NCBI RefSeq assembly: GCF_000829455.1
Contig: NZ_JXAK01000042.1
Location: forward strand, 1-64,000
From: Gordoniibacillus kamchatkensis
GTDB taxonomy: Bacteria > Bacillota > Bacilli > Paenibacillales > NBRC-103111
Reading direction: 5' to 3'
Length of the DNA: 64,000 nt
The notes beneath the pieces were generated by a model. It was not told the origin of the DNA. It ran no database searches and worked only from the letters and a program-made list of their open reading frames with translations. Position 1 is the stretch's first letter; each line of letters starts with the position of its first letter. Shown here piece after piece: positions 36,460 through 44,659 of this stretch. Both the position numbers and the translations under genes were made by a program.

Positions 36460-37367
36460 TTGAACTTGTTCAAACAACTCGGTATGCTGCTATGCCTTGC
36501 CGTGGCTTTATCCGCTTGCAGCCTGAACGCGGCAAGCCGGAGCAATATGCAAGGAGGCAGTCTCACTGCGGACAATCGGGTTAATCCCGGGTTCAAACCC
36601 CATTCCAACTCCGAAATCGGCAAACGCGTATTGAGCGATGCCGATTACAATTTGCTGCCGCAGGAGTTCAAACGCATTTACAAACGGGGAAAACTCGTTA
36701 TCGCCATGTATAAAGGCGACCGGTATCCGTATTTTTTCCAGGACCCTCGGGAAATCCGGTTGGGAGCGACGTCGATTTGGCGTACGATATCGCCTCCAAG
36801 CTGGGCGTCGATGCAGAGTTTCTCCGCAGCGCGAACACGTTCGACGATGTGGCCGACCAGGTGGCCGCAGGACAGGCGGATTTGGCCGTTTCCAAGCTGA
36901 GCATCACGTTGCCCCGCGCGCAAAAAGTGCTGTTCTCGGATCCGTACCTTCTGCTGCATCAATCGCTGCTGGTCAATCGGCTGCAGTTTGCCGCGCTCAG
37001 TAAAAATCAAACCGACCCGCTGGACGTGATCAAACAGAAAAGCGTCAAAATCGGCGTCGTCAAAGGCACATCGTATGTAGGCTACGCGCATGAACTATCG
37101 GATAAGGCGGAGATCGTGGAGTATGACAATTTGTCCAAAATGATGGAAGGCGCCTATCGGGGCGAAGTTTTCGCGGCATTTTACGATGATGTGGAAATCA
37201 AATCCTATATCGACAACAATCCGGACAGAGCGATACGCCTGCAGGCGTTCGTGTTGAAAGACAGGGTGGATCCGATCGCCATTGCCGTCGCTCCGGACGA
37301 TTCCCGCCTCCTGGCCTGGTTAAACCAGTTATTATTTATTAACAAAGCCAAATTAACGAACCAGTAA
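36460..37367 (+). CDS. Family 3 solute-binding lipoprotein, frameshifted
   Basis: A secreted binding protein of about 302 residues. A lipoprotein signal with lipobox LSAC (Cys20) precedes a spacer, then a family 3 (amino-acid-type) fold: KLVIAMYKGDRYPYFFQDP, LAYDIASKLGVDAEFLRS, DLAVSKLSITLPRAQKVLFS and KIGVVKGTSYVGYAHE. At about 36743 GACCCTCGG should read GACCCCTCGG; after correction the text continues SGNPVGSDVDLAYDIA. The start is TTG 36460 behind AGGAG. No ABC permease follows; the next gene is a symporter, so this may be a ligand sensor or a presenting protein. Confidence 0.82.
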
Positions 37368-37378
37368 GGAGTCTGTCC

Positions 37379-38655
37379 ATGAATAAACTGCTTTTCCTGA
37401 AAAACCCGTGGGTTGTGCTGCTCAGCATTGCACTCGGGGCGGCGATAGGTTTGTTCAACAAAGATCTGGCTCTTTTCATTGCTCCATTCAGCGATATTTA
37501 CTTGTCCTTTCTCAAAATGTGCGTGCTGCCGATTATGGTCACGGCGGTTGTCTCCAGCATAGGAAAACTTTTGCTCGCGAAGGAATCGGGCATTTTTTTG
37601 AAGCGGATGGTCGTCGTTTTTTGCATCGGACTACTCGTCTCGTCGGCTTGATTGTCGGTCTGGCCGGCAGGCCGGGGGACGGGCTCGGCAAGGAAAAACA
37701 GAGCACGCTCGGCAAACTTCTCGTGGAAACCGAGAAACGATCCGACAGAACGGCAGAAGCCGACGGCTTCAATATGAAATCGTTTGTTTCCATGCTGATC
37801 CCGACCAACATTTTCGACGCTTTATATCATGAGAAAAACTTGCAGGTATTGTTTTTCTCGGTCGTATTCGGCATTGGCGTCGGCTTAATCCGATCGCCCG
37901 CCAGCGGTCACATTTTGGCGGCGGGGGAAACGATATTCAAAGCGTTCGAAAAAGCCATTTCCTGGTCCCTTTACGCTTTGCCGTTCGGTTTGATGAGCAT
38001 CATGGCCGTCCAAATCGCTCAAACGGGCGTTACCGTCATGATCGCCATGGCCAAATTTATTATGCTTACTTACGCCGCCGCGATCATCCTGATTGCGATC
38101 AGTTCAGCGGCCATCTGGTATGCGACAGGGAAATCCGTCGTCAAGTCGTTTGCCGATCTTAAAGAACCGCTGCTTATCGCTTTCGGCACCCGCAGCAGCT
38201 ACGCCGCAATGCCGTCCTTATTCCAGTCGCTGCGCGATGAATTTTCGCTTGAGCCGCAAGCGATTCACTTGATTGTGCCGCTGAATATCGTCATATGCCG
38301 ATACAGCATGGTGCTCGTTTATACGCTGGGAACCGTGTTCGCAGCGCAATTGTACGGCGTTCCGTTCGGCATTTTCTCCTTCGTCCTGGCCTTGTTCGGG
38401 GCCGTCATCGCAGCGCTCGCCGGAGCCGGCTCTCCCGCCGTAGCGGCTTTGTCCATGATTTCGATCGTGCTTGGCATGTTCGGGCTTCCTTCGGGTACGG
38501 CCATTATTCTCATTCTGGCGATTATCACCATGATCGATCCGATTCTTACGGTGATCAACGTTCACCTTGCCTGCTCCTCCGCCTTGTTCATTACCAAACC
38601 GGCCGGTACGCCCAAAGATTCCGCTGATATGAGCGCTGTCGGCACAACGGTATAA
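37379..38655 (+). CDS. Dicarboxylate/amino acid:cation symporter (DAACS), frameshifted
   Basis: A glutamate/dicarboxylate-type secondary transporter of about 425 residues. Visible are the first helices (KNPWVVLLSIALGAAIGLF), the SMLIPTNIFDAL segment, the serine-rich re-entrant part (AFGTRSSYAAMPSLFQSL) and the second hairpin with GAGSPAVAALSMISIVLG, ending with NVHLACSSALFIT. At about 37645 the first frame stops after FCIGLLVSSA, and the rest continues in another frame (LVGLIVGLAGRPGDG). ATG 37379 follows AAGGAG, 11 bases after the binding-protein stop. Anionic substrates such as glutamate, aspartate or C4 acids are expected from the family. Confidence 0.85.
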
Positions 38656-38750
38656 GGTGCGCATCATCCCGATCATACCGATGACGAAAGCTTACGTTAT
38701 GCATATTCAAGCTCCGCAATGCACCTTGGGCGGTTGAAAGCAACGCATAC

Positions 38751-38794
38751 AAAAATACCGGACCGCCTCGAGCGAGAGCGGTCCGGTATTTTTT
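38751..38794. terminator. Bidirectional terminator between the symporter and phnD
   Basis: AAAAATACCGGACCGC (38751-38766) is perfectly complementary to 38779-38794 with loop CTCGAGCGAGA. A and T flanks serve both converging genes. Confidence 0.92.
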
Positions 38795-38812
38795 GCGACA
38801 CCGTATGTGCGA

Positions 38813-39777
38813 TTACTTCAAGCCCATCGACTTGTTGACTTCGCGGACGATATCGAATTTCTTGTCGTCGGAAACGACGTAGCCTTTGTGCGTGTATACG
38901 TCGGAAATGACCTTCAGGCCTTCCGGATCTTTGCCGATCGCGATGAACGCGTCCTGGATTTTCTTTTTCCAGGTCGGATCCATATCCGGACGGACGGCGA
39001 TCGTGTCGTTCGGGATTTTGTCCGTGAACGCGAGGACGCGGGTGTCCTTCAGGGCGTTCGGATAATCTTTCAACATTTGCGCGCGGATGTCCTGGAATAC
39101 GCCGATGGCGTCCACTTGGCCGTTCAGCAGGGCGATGACGGCTTTGTCGTGGCCTTGGAACTGCTGCGGCTGCACGTCCGTTTGCGGATCGATCCCGTTC
39201 TTTTTGAGCAGCGCGCCCGGGTAAATGTAACCGGCAGCGGACGTTACGCCTTGCCAGCGACTTTTTTGCCTTTCAGGTCGGCGATGCTCTTGATCGGGGA
39301 ATCGGCTTTAACAACGATCATTGCTTTGTAGAAATCAACAAGGTCTTGCGTCGGTTGGCCCGTAGCGTCGTCTACACCGTTGCGCAGCGCCTGCAGCAGC
39401 AGGTCGGCCGCTTTGCGGCTGTCGTGAGCGACGACGTAGCTGGACGGCGGCAGGAAGCCGATGTCGACTTTCTTGGAAGCCATCGCTTCGATAACCGTGT
39501 TGTAATCGGTAGATACGGATACTTTGACCGGAATGCCGATGCGGTCGCCGAGCATTTTCTCGAGCGGCTTCGCTTTTGCTTCCAGCGTTTCGGCGTTTTG
39601 CGACGGAACGAACTGGACGGTTAGCGTTGTCGGCACGTATCCGGCGGATGCCGCTTGTTTGTTGTCTTGCGGCGCTGCTGCGTTACCCCCCGCGTTCGCG
39701 TCTTTCTTTCCGCAGCCGGCCAGAATGCCTGCAGCCAAAACGACGGAAAGGCTTACGGTTGCTACCTTTTTGAACAT
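38813..39777 (-). CDS. phnD: Phosphonate ABC transporter binding lipoprotein, frameshifted
   Basis: The substrate-binding protein (about 321 aa) of a PhnCDE-type importer. The lipobox LAGC gives Cys22. Family features include LTVQFVPSQNAETLEAKAKP, VDIGFLPPSSYVVAHDSR and NGQVDAIGVFQDIRAQML. Near 39258 one base is missing: the frame ends after KGKKVAGKA, while the correct frame gives WQGVTSAAGYIYPGALLKKN. ATG 39777 follows GGAGG. Its ATPase and permease genes (phnC, phnE) are 14 kb away in the opposite orientation. A candidate Pho box lies upstream. Confidence 0.87.
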
Positions 39778-39825
39778 GTTTTGACCTCCGTATAATATTT
39801 GTTAACATGAAGCCAAGACAACTAT

Positions 39826-39864
39826 ATCATACATTGCCCCATATTTCAGTTAAAAAAATGTGAA
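39826..39864 (-). promoter_or_regulatory. Candidate PhoP (Pho) box and promoter of phnD
   Basis: On the minus strand TTCACA (39864-39859), five bases and TTAACT (39853-39848) match the TT(A/C/T)ACA repeats with 11-base period bound by PhoP. The second repeat also works as a -35, 16 bases from TATGAT (39831-39826). Only two repeats are convincing. The same gap lies upstream of the divergent 5'-nucleotidase. Confidence 0.5.
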
Positions 39865-39920
39865 GCATCCAAAATATTGTAGAGAGATGTAGTATGATAG
39901 GACGGGGGAGTGAAAGCGAC

Positions 39921-41510
39921 ATGTCGAAAAATCAGGACGAATGCGAAATTGTCATTGTGGAGACGAGCGATTTGCACGGCGCGCTGCTGCCGATCCGGTA
40001 TGCGGACAACGGGCCGGCGGAGCTGGGACTCGCCAAAATCGCTACGCTCGTACGGGCCGAGCGGGCGCGGGGCGGCAACGTTATTTTCGTAGATAACGGA
40101 GATTTGATCCAGGGCACGCCGCTCGCTTATCATCATGCCCGGCTCGATCCGGAGCCGACCGATCCGATGGTGACGGCGCTTGGCGCGCTTGGCTGCGATG
40201 CGGCCGTCGTCGGCAACCATGAATTCAACTACGGCATGGGCGTGCTGCGCAAAGCGATGCGCGAGTCGCCGTTCCCGTGGCTGAGCGCCACGGTGGTCGA
40301 TGCGGCGACGGGAGAGCCGGCGTTCGGCCGGCCGTATATCGTGAAGGAGACGGATGAAGGGGTAAAAGTAGGCATTCTCGGGCTGACGACGCCTTATATT
40401 CCGAATTGGGAGCAGCCGGAGCATATCGCGGGCCTTTCGTTCGTCGACGCGGTGGAAGCGGCCCGGCGCTGGGTGCCGGTGCTGCGCGAACGGGAAGGAG
40501 CCGATGTAGTCGTCATCTCGTACCACGGCGGCTTTGAACGCGATCTGGAGAGCGGGGAGCCGACCGAGCCGCTGACCGGTGAAAATCAAGGCTACCAGCT
40601 GTGCACGGAAGTGCCCGGCATCGATGTGCTGCTGACGGGCCATCAGCACAGGCAGATCGCCGGCGCCAGCGTCGGCGGCGTAACCGTCGTGCAGCCCGGC
40701 ACCGCCGGCGCAGCGCTCGGCAAGGTGAGCCTGCGGCTCGTGCGCGAAGACGGCAAATGGCACATTGCCGAGAAGTCGTCGCAGCTCGTATCCGTAGAAG
40801 GGGCCGAGCCGGATCGCGAGCTGCTCGCTCTGGTCGAGCCTTACGAAGCGAAAACCCAGAAGTGGCTCGATACGCCGATGGGCCGGCTGCAGGGCGATAT
40901 GCGGGTGACCGACCCGATGAAGGTGCGGCTCCGCGACAACGCCCTGATCGAGTTTATCAATCGCGTGCAAATGGAAGTTTCGGGTGCGGAGATCTCCAAC
41001 ACGGCGCTGTTCGACAACGTTTCGCCGGGATTCCCGCCGGACATTACGATGCGCCATATCGTCGCTAACTACATTTATCCGAACACGCTAAAGGTGATAC
41101 GCATCACCGGGCAGGACATTCGCGATGCGCTGGAAAAGTCGGCGGAATATTTCGCTTTGGACGCGTCCGGGGAAATCGTCGTCAATCCGAGCTTCCTTGC
41201 GCCCAAGCCGCAGCATTATAATTACGATATGTGGGAAGGGATCGAGTACAAGCTTAACGTTTCCAGGCCGGCCGGGCAGCGGGTAGTGCAGCTGACGTTC
41301 CGCGGACAGCCGCTCGACCCGGCCGCCGAGTACGACGTAGTCATGAACAACTACCGCGCGGGCGGAGGCGGGAACTATTTTATGTTCCAAGGCAAGCAGG
41401 TCGTTCGCGACATTCCGACCGACGTGGCGGAGCTGATCGCCAATTACATTTTGGAAAAAGGTACGATAGAGGCGGCCGTCGACGGGAATTGGGAAGTCGT
41501 GACGGATTGA
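39921..41510 (+). CDS. Bifunctional metallophosphatase/5'-nucleotidase, cytoplasmic type
   Basis: A 529-aa two-domain nucleotidase. The N-terminal metallophosphatase carries VETSDLHG (Asp17, His19), FVDNGDLIQGTP, VVGNHEFNYG and LLTGHQHRQIAG, the two-metal ligands. The C-terminal nucleotide-binding domain (from about residue 330) has DNALIEFINRVQ and NNYRAGGGGNYFMFQGK. There is no signal peptide, unlike most secreted members, so it should act inside the cell on nucleotides or cyclic nucleotides. ATG 39921 follows GGGGGAG. It is divergent from phnD across a gap with a possible Pho box, which fits phosphate scavenging. Confidence 0.88.
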   Translation: MSKNQDECEIVIVETSDLHGALLPIRYADNGPAELGLAKIATLVRAERARGGNVIFVDNGDLIQGTPLAYHHARLDPEPTDPMVTALGALGCDAAVVGNHEFNYGMGVLRKAMRESPFPWLSATVVDAATGEPAFGRPYIVKETDEGVKVGILGLTTPYIPNWEQPEHIAGLSFVDAVEAARRWVPVLREREGADVVVISYHGGFERDLESGEPTEPLTGENQGYQLCTEVPGIDVLLTGHQHRQIAGASVGGVTVVQPGTAGAALGKVSLRLVREDGKWHIAEKSSQLVSVEGAEPDRELLALVEPYEAKTQKWLDTPMGRLQGDMRVTDPMKVRLRDNALIEFINRVQMEVSGAEISNTALFDNVSPGFPPDITMRHIVANYIYPNTLKVIRITGQDIRDALEKSAEYFALDASGEIVVNPSFLAPKPQHYNYDMWEGIEYKLNVSRPAGQRVVQLTFRGQPLDPAAEYDVVMNNYRAGGGGNYFMFQGKQVVRDIPTDVAELIANYILEKGTIEAAVDGNWEVVTD

Positions 41511-41540
41511 ATTTGACGATTGCGGAGAGGCGGGATCGTG

Positions 41541-42335
41541 ATGTGGCATGAGCTTTGGCAGCAAGCGGCGCCGCTTGCGGCGGGAACGACGGAAGAAGAC
41601 TTGCCGGCGCTGGAGTGGTATCCGGCGGCAGGCGAAGGGCAGAAGGCAGCGGTCATCGTATGCCCTGGCGGCGGATACGGGAGAAGAGCGCCGCATGAAG
41701 GGGCTCCTATCGCCGAATGGCTCAATACGCTCGGCATTTCGGCGGCAGTGCTGCGCTACCGGGTCGCTCCCTACCGCCAGCCGGCGCCGCAGCTTGACGC
41801 GCTGCGGGCGGTGCGGTACGTGCGCCATCGGGCGGCGGCCTGGGGCGTCGATCCGGAGCGGATCGGCATACTCGGCTTTTCGGCCGGAGGCCACCTGGCG
41901 TCCAGCGTCAGCTATTTGGCCGATGACGGCGATCCGGCGGCGGCAGATCCCGTGGAGCGGATGAGCAGCCGCGTGCAGGCTTCGATTTTGTGCTACCCGG
42001 TCATTTCCATGAGCAGCGAATTCACTCACACCGGGTCCCGCGACAATTTGCTCGGGGATTCGCCGGAGGCCGGGGTTGGCGAGCGCTATTCGGGCGAAAA
42101 AATGGTGCACGAGCGGACGCCGCCGACATTCATGTGGCATACGGCCGACGACGCCGTCGTGCCGGTGGAAAACGTGCTCGAGCTGGCGACGGCGCTGCGC
42201 CGCCACGGCATTCCGCACGAGCTGCACGTATTCGAGAGCGGGCGGCACGGGCTTGGGCTGGCTGAGGATCACGAGGAAGCAAGGGCGTGGACCTTGCTGT
42301 GCGCGGCATGGCTGCACAAGCGCGGCTTTTGCTGA
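41541..42335 (+). CDS. Alpha/beta hydrolase (acetyl-esterase type)
   Basis: A 264-aa serine hydrolase resembling sugar acetyl-esterases. The oxyanion-hole sequence VCPGGGYGRRAPHEGAPIA comes early, the nucleophile elbow is GFSAGGHLAS (Ser ~115), the acid is probably the Asp in TADDAVVP and the base His is in SGRHGLG. The lack of a signal peptide suggests it deacetylates imported sugars. ATG 41541 is chosen after GAGAGGCGGGA, with GTG 41538 possible. The gap of about 30 bases to the nucleotidase suggests co-transcription. Confidence 0.82.
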   Translation: MWHELWQQAAPLAAGTTEEDLPALEWYPAAGEGQKAAVIVCPGGGYGRRAPHEGAPIAEWLNTLGISAAVLRYRVAPYRQPAPQLDALRAVRYVRHRAAAWGVDPERIGILGFSAGGHLASSVSYLADDGDPAAADPVERMSSRVQASILCYPVISMSSEFTHTGSRDNLLGDSPEAGVGERYSGEKMVHERTPPTFMWHTADDAVVPVENVLELATALRRHGIPHELHVFESGRHGLGLAEDHEEARAWTLLCAAWLHKRGFC

Positions 42336-42494
42336 GCAGGCGGATGCGGCGTGAGGGACTATGCTGAAGGCGCGGTACTGGCATGCGTGGTTTCCGCACC
42401 TCGGCCCGGGGGTCGAAAATTGGAGCTGGCAAGCGGGAATGGCGTTTCCCGGCCCCGCTGTGGGCGGAGAAATCCGTTATAACGATTCTCGCCC

Positions 42495-42523
42495 TTGTTA
42501 GCCGTTTCCGGATCGGGCATGAT
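42495..42523 (+). promoter_or_regulatory. Possible promoter of micro-ORF 1
   Basis: TTGTTA (42495-42500), 17 bases and CATGAT (42518-42523), 35 bases before a strong ribosome binding site. Confidence 0.4.
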
Positions 42524-42566
42524 AGTAGTGAGCCGGCTACGCTCTAAGGGAAGGAGAGTGATCGTT

Positions 42567-42599
42567 TTGATTACTGCACATGAGGTGGTCTTCGCGTAA
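42567..42599 (+). CDS. Micro-ORF 1 (10-13 codons) with a hairpin across its end
   Basis: AAGGAGAG (42551-42558) precedes TTG 42567, giving MITAHEVVFA and TAA 42597; GTG 42558 is in frame and would add MIV. The last codons lie in a hairpin: CATGAG...CTCATG outer and GTCTTCGC-GTAA-GCGAGGAC inner, with the stop codon in the loop. A promoter-like site lies upstream and a terminator 17 bases downstream. It may be a leader or regulatory peptide, or the RNA itself may matter. No homologue is known to me. Confidence 0.4.
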   Translation: MITAHEVVFA

Positions 42600-42616
42600 G
42601 CGAGGACTCATGCAGG

Positions 42617-42647
42617 GAGGGGCCGCCCGGCCCCTTCATAAATTTTT
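42617..42647 (+). terminator. Terminator after micro-ORF 1
   Basis: AGGGGCC-GCCC-GGCCCCT stem followed by TCATAAATTTTT. It is not an ideal T run but is strong in GC. Confidence 0.65.
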
Positions 42648-42658
42648 GCCTTCAGGAC

Positions 42659-42688
42659 TAGACAATGTGTTAACCGATGGTTTATAAT
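42659..42688 (+). promoter_or_regulatory. Promoter of micro-ORF 2
   Basis: TAGACA (42659-42664), 18 bases and a perfect TATAAT (42683-42688), about 30 bases before AAAGGAGACGGAG. Confidence 0.6.
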
Positions 42689-42732
42689 GTCAATAATTAC
42701 TCTAACGAAGCCAAGAAAGGAGACGGAGTTCC

Positions 42733-42816
42733 ATGTCCAATGCACTTACGATTGTTGCCGCACATGTACAGATTGCCCAACCGCATAGCATCGCCCATGG
42801 AATATCCGCGACCTGA
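42733..42816 (+). CDS. Micro-ORF 2 (27 aa) as a free-standing unit
   Basis: ATG 42733 with AAAGGAG upstream encodes 27 residues beginning MSNALTIVAAHVQIAQPHSI and ends TGA 42814. It has its own near-consensus promoter and a perfect terminator, so it is a complete transcription unit of about 190 bases. The start loosely resembles micro-ORF 1 (TIVAAHVQIA against VLITAHEVVFA). There is no membrane segment, Cys or obvious leader-core layout. It could be a signalling or regulatory peptide, or the ORF of a dual-function small RNA. I do not recognise it. Confidence 0.5.
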   Translation: MSNALTIVAAHVQIAQPHSIAHGISAT

Positions 42817-42847
42817 TCTTCGTAGAGGTACATAACCGAACGAACAG

Positions 42848-42875
42848 GCACGATACCGGGTATCGTGTCTTTTTT
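42848..42875 (+). terminator. Terminator after micro-ORF 2
   Basis: GCACGATA pairs with TATCGTGT around CCGGG, followed by CTTTTTT. Confidence 0.88.
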
Positions 42876-42942
42876 GCGCTCATTTTCGGGGCTGCCTGAT
42901 ACGAATGAAGCGGATCATACTAAGTCAAAGGAGGGATGGGCG

Positions 42943-43083
42943 ATGCAAATCGTCGTACGTACCGGCGCCGGCCGCAACGCAGCGGAACGCCAAAGCCAAA
43001 ATCAACAACCAACTACTTTTTCCACCTTCAGGGAGGTTCATTTTGATGAGTTACAAAAACGGAAGGGATATTCTTCCCCCTAG
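42943..43083 (+). CDS. Possible small ORF upstream of the CD3324-family gene (46 aa)
   Basis: ATG 42943 has an excellent AAAGGAGGG site 7 bases away and encodes 46 residues starting MQIVVRTGAGRNAAERQSQN. It overlaps the first 39 bases of the next gene in another frame. Composition is polar and Gln/Asn-rich, with no recognised domain. It could be a leader that couples translation of the following gene, or a frameshifted remnant. The strong ribosome site is the main support. Confidence 0.4.
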   Translation: MQIVVRTGAGRNAAERQSQNQQPTTFSTFREVHFDELQKRKGYSSP

Positions 43084-43342
43084 TTTGTTAAAACAATTGC
43101 AAGATTACATTCAAGGCGAGATCGTTTATATACCGAAAAAAGAGCAAAAGCGCGCCGGCTGGGGCGAGAACAACGGCACCCGCCTCATCATCGAGCGCCG
43201 CAACAGGGAAATATACCGGATGTACACGTCGGGGACGACGATCGTCGAGCTCGTGCAGTCGTTCCATCTGTCGGAAGACAGCATCCGCAAAATCATTACG
43301 AAAATGCGGCTCCATATGGCCGCCGAAACGCAGCATGCGTAA
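43045..43342 (+). CDS. CD3324-family protein (Mor-like helix-turn-helix)
   Basis: A 98-aa protein of the CD3324 family, recognised by MSYKNGRDILPPSLLKQLQD, the IYIPKKE segment, WGENNGTR and a C-terminal helix-turn-helix, MYTSGTTIVELVQSFHLSED followed by SIRKII. It resembles the DNA-binding half of Mor transcription activators, so it is probably a small regulator. ATG 43045 follows AGGGAGG. No target is evident. It is followed by its own terminator. Confidence 0.8.
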
Positions 43343-43346
43343 CGAA

Positions 43347-43396
43347 CCAGGCTATCCCGAAAGTCATCGCCGATGACAACGGGAGAGCCTGTTTTC
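43347..43396 (+). terminator. Terminator after the CD3324-family gene
   Basis: CAGGCTATCCCG pairs with CGGGAGAGCCTG, with an inner GTCATCG/CGATGAC stem, then TTTTCG. Confidence 0.8.
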
Positions 43397-44162
43397 GTTG
43401 CGAACTGGTTAGCTTGTCCGGGGGCATGAGGCAGCGCAGGCTGGCGATGAGCAAATTAAGCCGGCGTGGATCCGGCGGGGAGAGGATTGGTTTGTTTAAA
43501 GAACAAATTCGCTATGCAGCGCCGCGCGGGGCGCTGTTAAGCGCCGATTTGACGGAAGGAAGGGGCAGGGACTGACTGTTCTCTACATAGCGACGAAAGT
43601 TCGCACGGTGCGACCTTCGAGGCGCTAAGGGTCGAATTTTCCATTTCAGTCCGAAATCAACGTCCATTAAGTCGCTATTCAGCGAACATGGACTTTATTG
43701 CACCATTCGGCTGTCTGTTCGGGACCGGGGGCTGGATTCGGGGCGCGTTTTCCGGGCTTCCGCCGATCCTTCCGACAAATCCGCCGCCGTCACGGATGCA
43801 TCGTCAACAAAACCACTCCGCCAAAAGGAACGCGCAGGAGCCACGGGGCTTCACAGCCTGCAAGGGTCGACGTGGCTGCTGCATCCCGAGGAAGGAGCGC
43901 TTCGGACGGCATGGTGAGAGCGGGCTTGCTAATGCAGGTGCTATTTCAGCGTTTACGGCAGACGTGCAGCAGCCGCCAACATGCCGCTGCGGTTGCCTTT
44001 GGCGCGCTTATAGCGGCGTTCGCGGCACCAACCGCCGTCCCTGTCCCGCTAATCCGCACCAATATCCGCAAACGAGCCATTCTCGCGCCTTCCCATTGAC
44101 AACGCGGCTTCGGCTCCGCATCATGGATGACATAACCCGTCTTTGCATCGGAGGTGTGCCGG
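43397..44162. other. Gene-free stretch of ~770 bases with hairpins
   Basis: No frame here looks like a protein. Two structured spots are visible: a TAGCG...CGCTA imperfect hairpin (about 43588-43627) and GTCCAT-N-AGTCGCT-ATTC-AGCGAAC-ATGGAC (about 43660-43694), a nearly perfect 12-base stem without a T tail. The following 350 bases are Arg/Pro/Ala-rich in every frame, as expected of non-coding GC-rich DNA. It may hold a small RNA or be decayed sequence. Confidence 0.4.
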
Positions 44163-44603
44163 ATGCCCCACATTCCCCGCAAAACGCCGCCGCCCGGCAT
44201 CCCCGTCTTTGTATACGGCACGCTGCTTCCCGGCGAGTGCAACCATCGTATCGTCGCGCCCCATCTTGCCGCTGCACCCAGTCCCGGCGCCGTGCGCGGG
44301 CGGCTGTACGATGCCGGCGAATATCCCGGGCTCGTTCCCGACGACAGCGCTACTCCGGTAGAAGGCGCATGGCTGTACGTCAGACGGGCAGGGCTTGCCG
44401 CTATGGACGAGCTGGAGGACTACTACGGCCCCGGCGGCGACAACGACTACGAGCGCATCCGCATCCGCGACGCGGACGGCGCGCGCGAAGGCTGGACGTA
44501 CGTATGGCTCGACGGCAGAGGATACCCACTTATTGCCGGCGGGAGCTGGAGGAAGCACCGCGCCGGTATTGCCGCCGGGCAGCGTGCGCAGCCAGAGCCA
44601 TAA
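44163..44603 (+). CDS. Gamma-glutamylcyclotransferase-like protein
   Basis: A 146-aa GGCT/AIG2-fold protein. The substrate loop is FVYGTLLPGECNHRIV (Tyr18-Gly19-Thr20-Leu21), the expected catalytic acid is the Glu of TPVEGAWLYV, and AMDELEDYYGP completes the fold. Family members cyclise gamma-glutamyl groups to 5-oxoproline, but many bacterial YtfP/BtrG-like proteins have other or unknown substrates. ATG 44163 follows GGAGGTG. It converges with phzF across a shared terminator. Confidence 0.85.
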   Translation: MPHIPRKTPPPGIPVFVYGTLLPGECNHRIVAPHLAAAPSPGAVRGRLYDAGEYPGLVPDDSATPVEGAWLYVRRAGLAAMDELEDYYGPGGDNDYERIRIRDADGAREGWTYVWLDGRGYPLIAGGSWRKHRAGIAAGQRAQPEP

Positions 44604-44607
44604 CGGC

Positions 44608-44647
44608 AAAATGGAGCGGATTCCCGCGAGGAAATCCGCTCCATTTT
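44608..44647. terminator. Bidirectional terminator between the GGCT-like gene and phzF
   Basis: AAAATGGAGCGGATT pairs with AATCCGCTCCATTTT around CCCGCGAGGA, and serves both converging genes. Confidence 0.9.
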
Positions 44648-44659
44648 CAAACCAATTCG

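Noticed and set aside
42733-42816. A RiPP/bacteriocin precursor
   Set aside because: There are no Cys, no leader-core boundary, and no modification, protease or export genes nearby.
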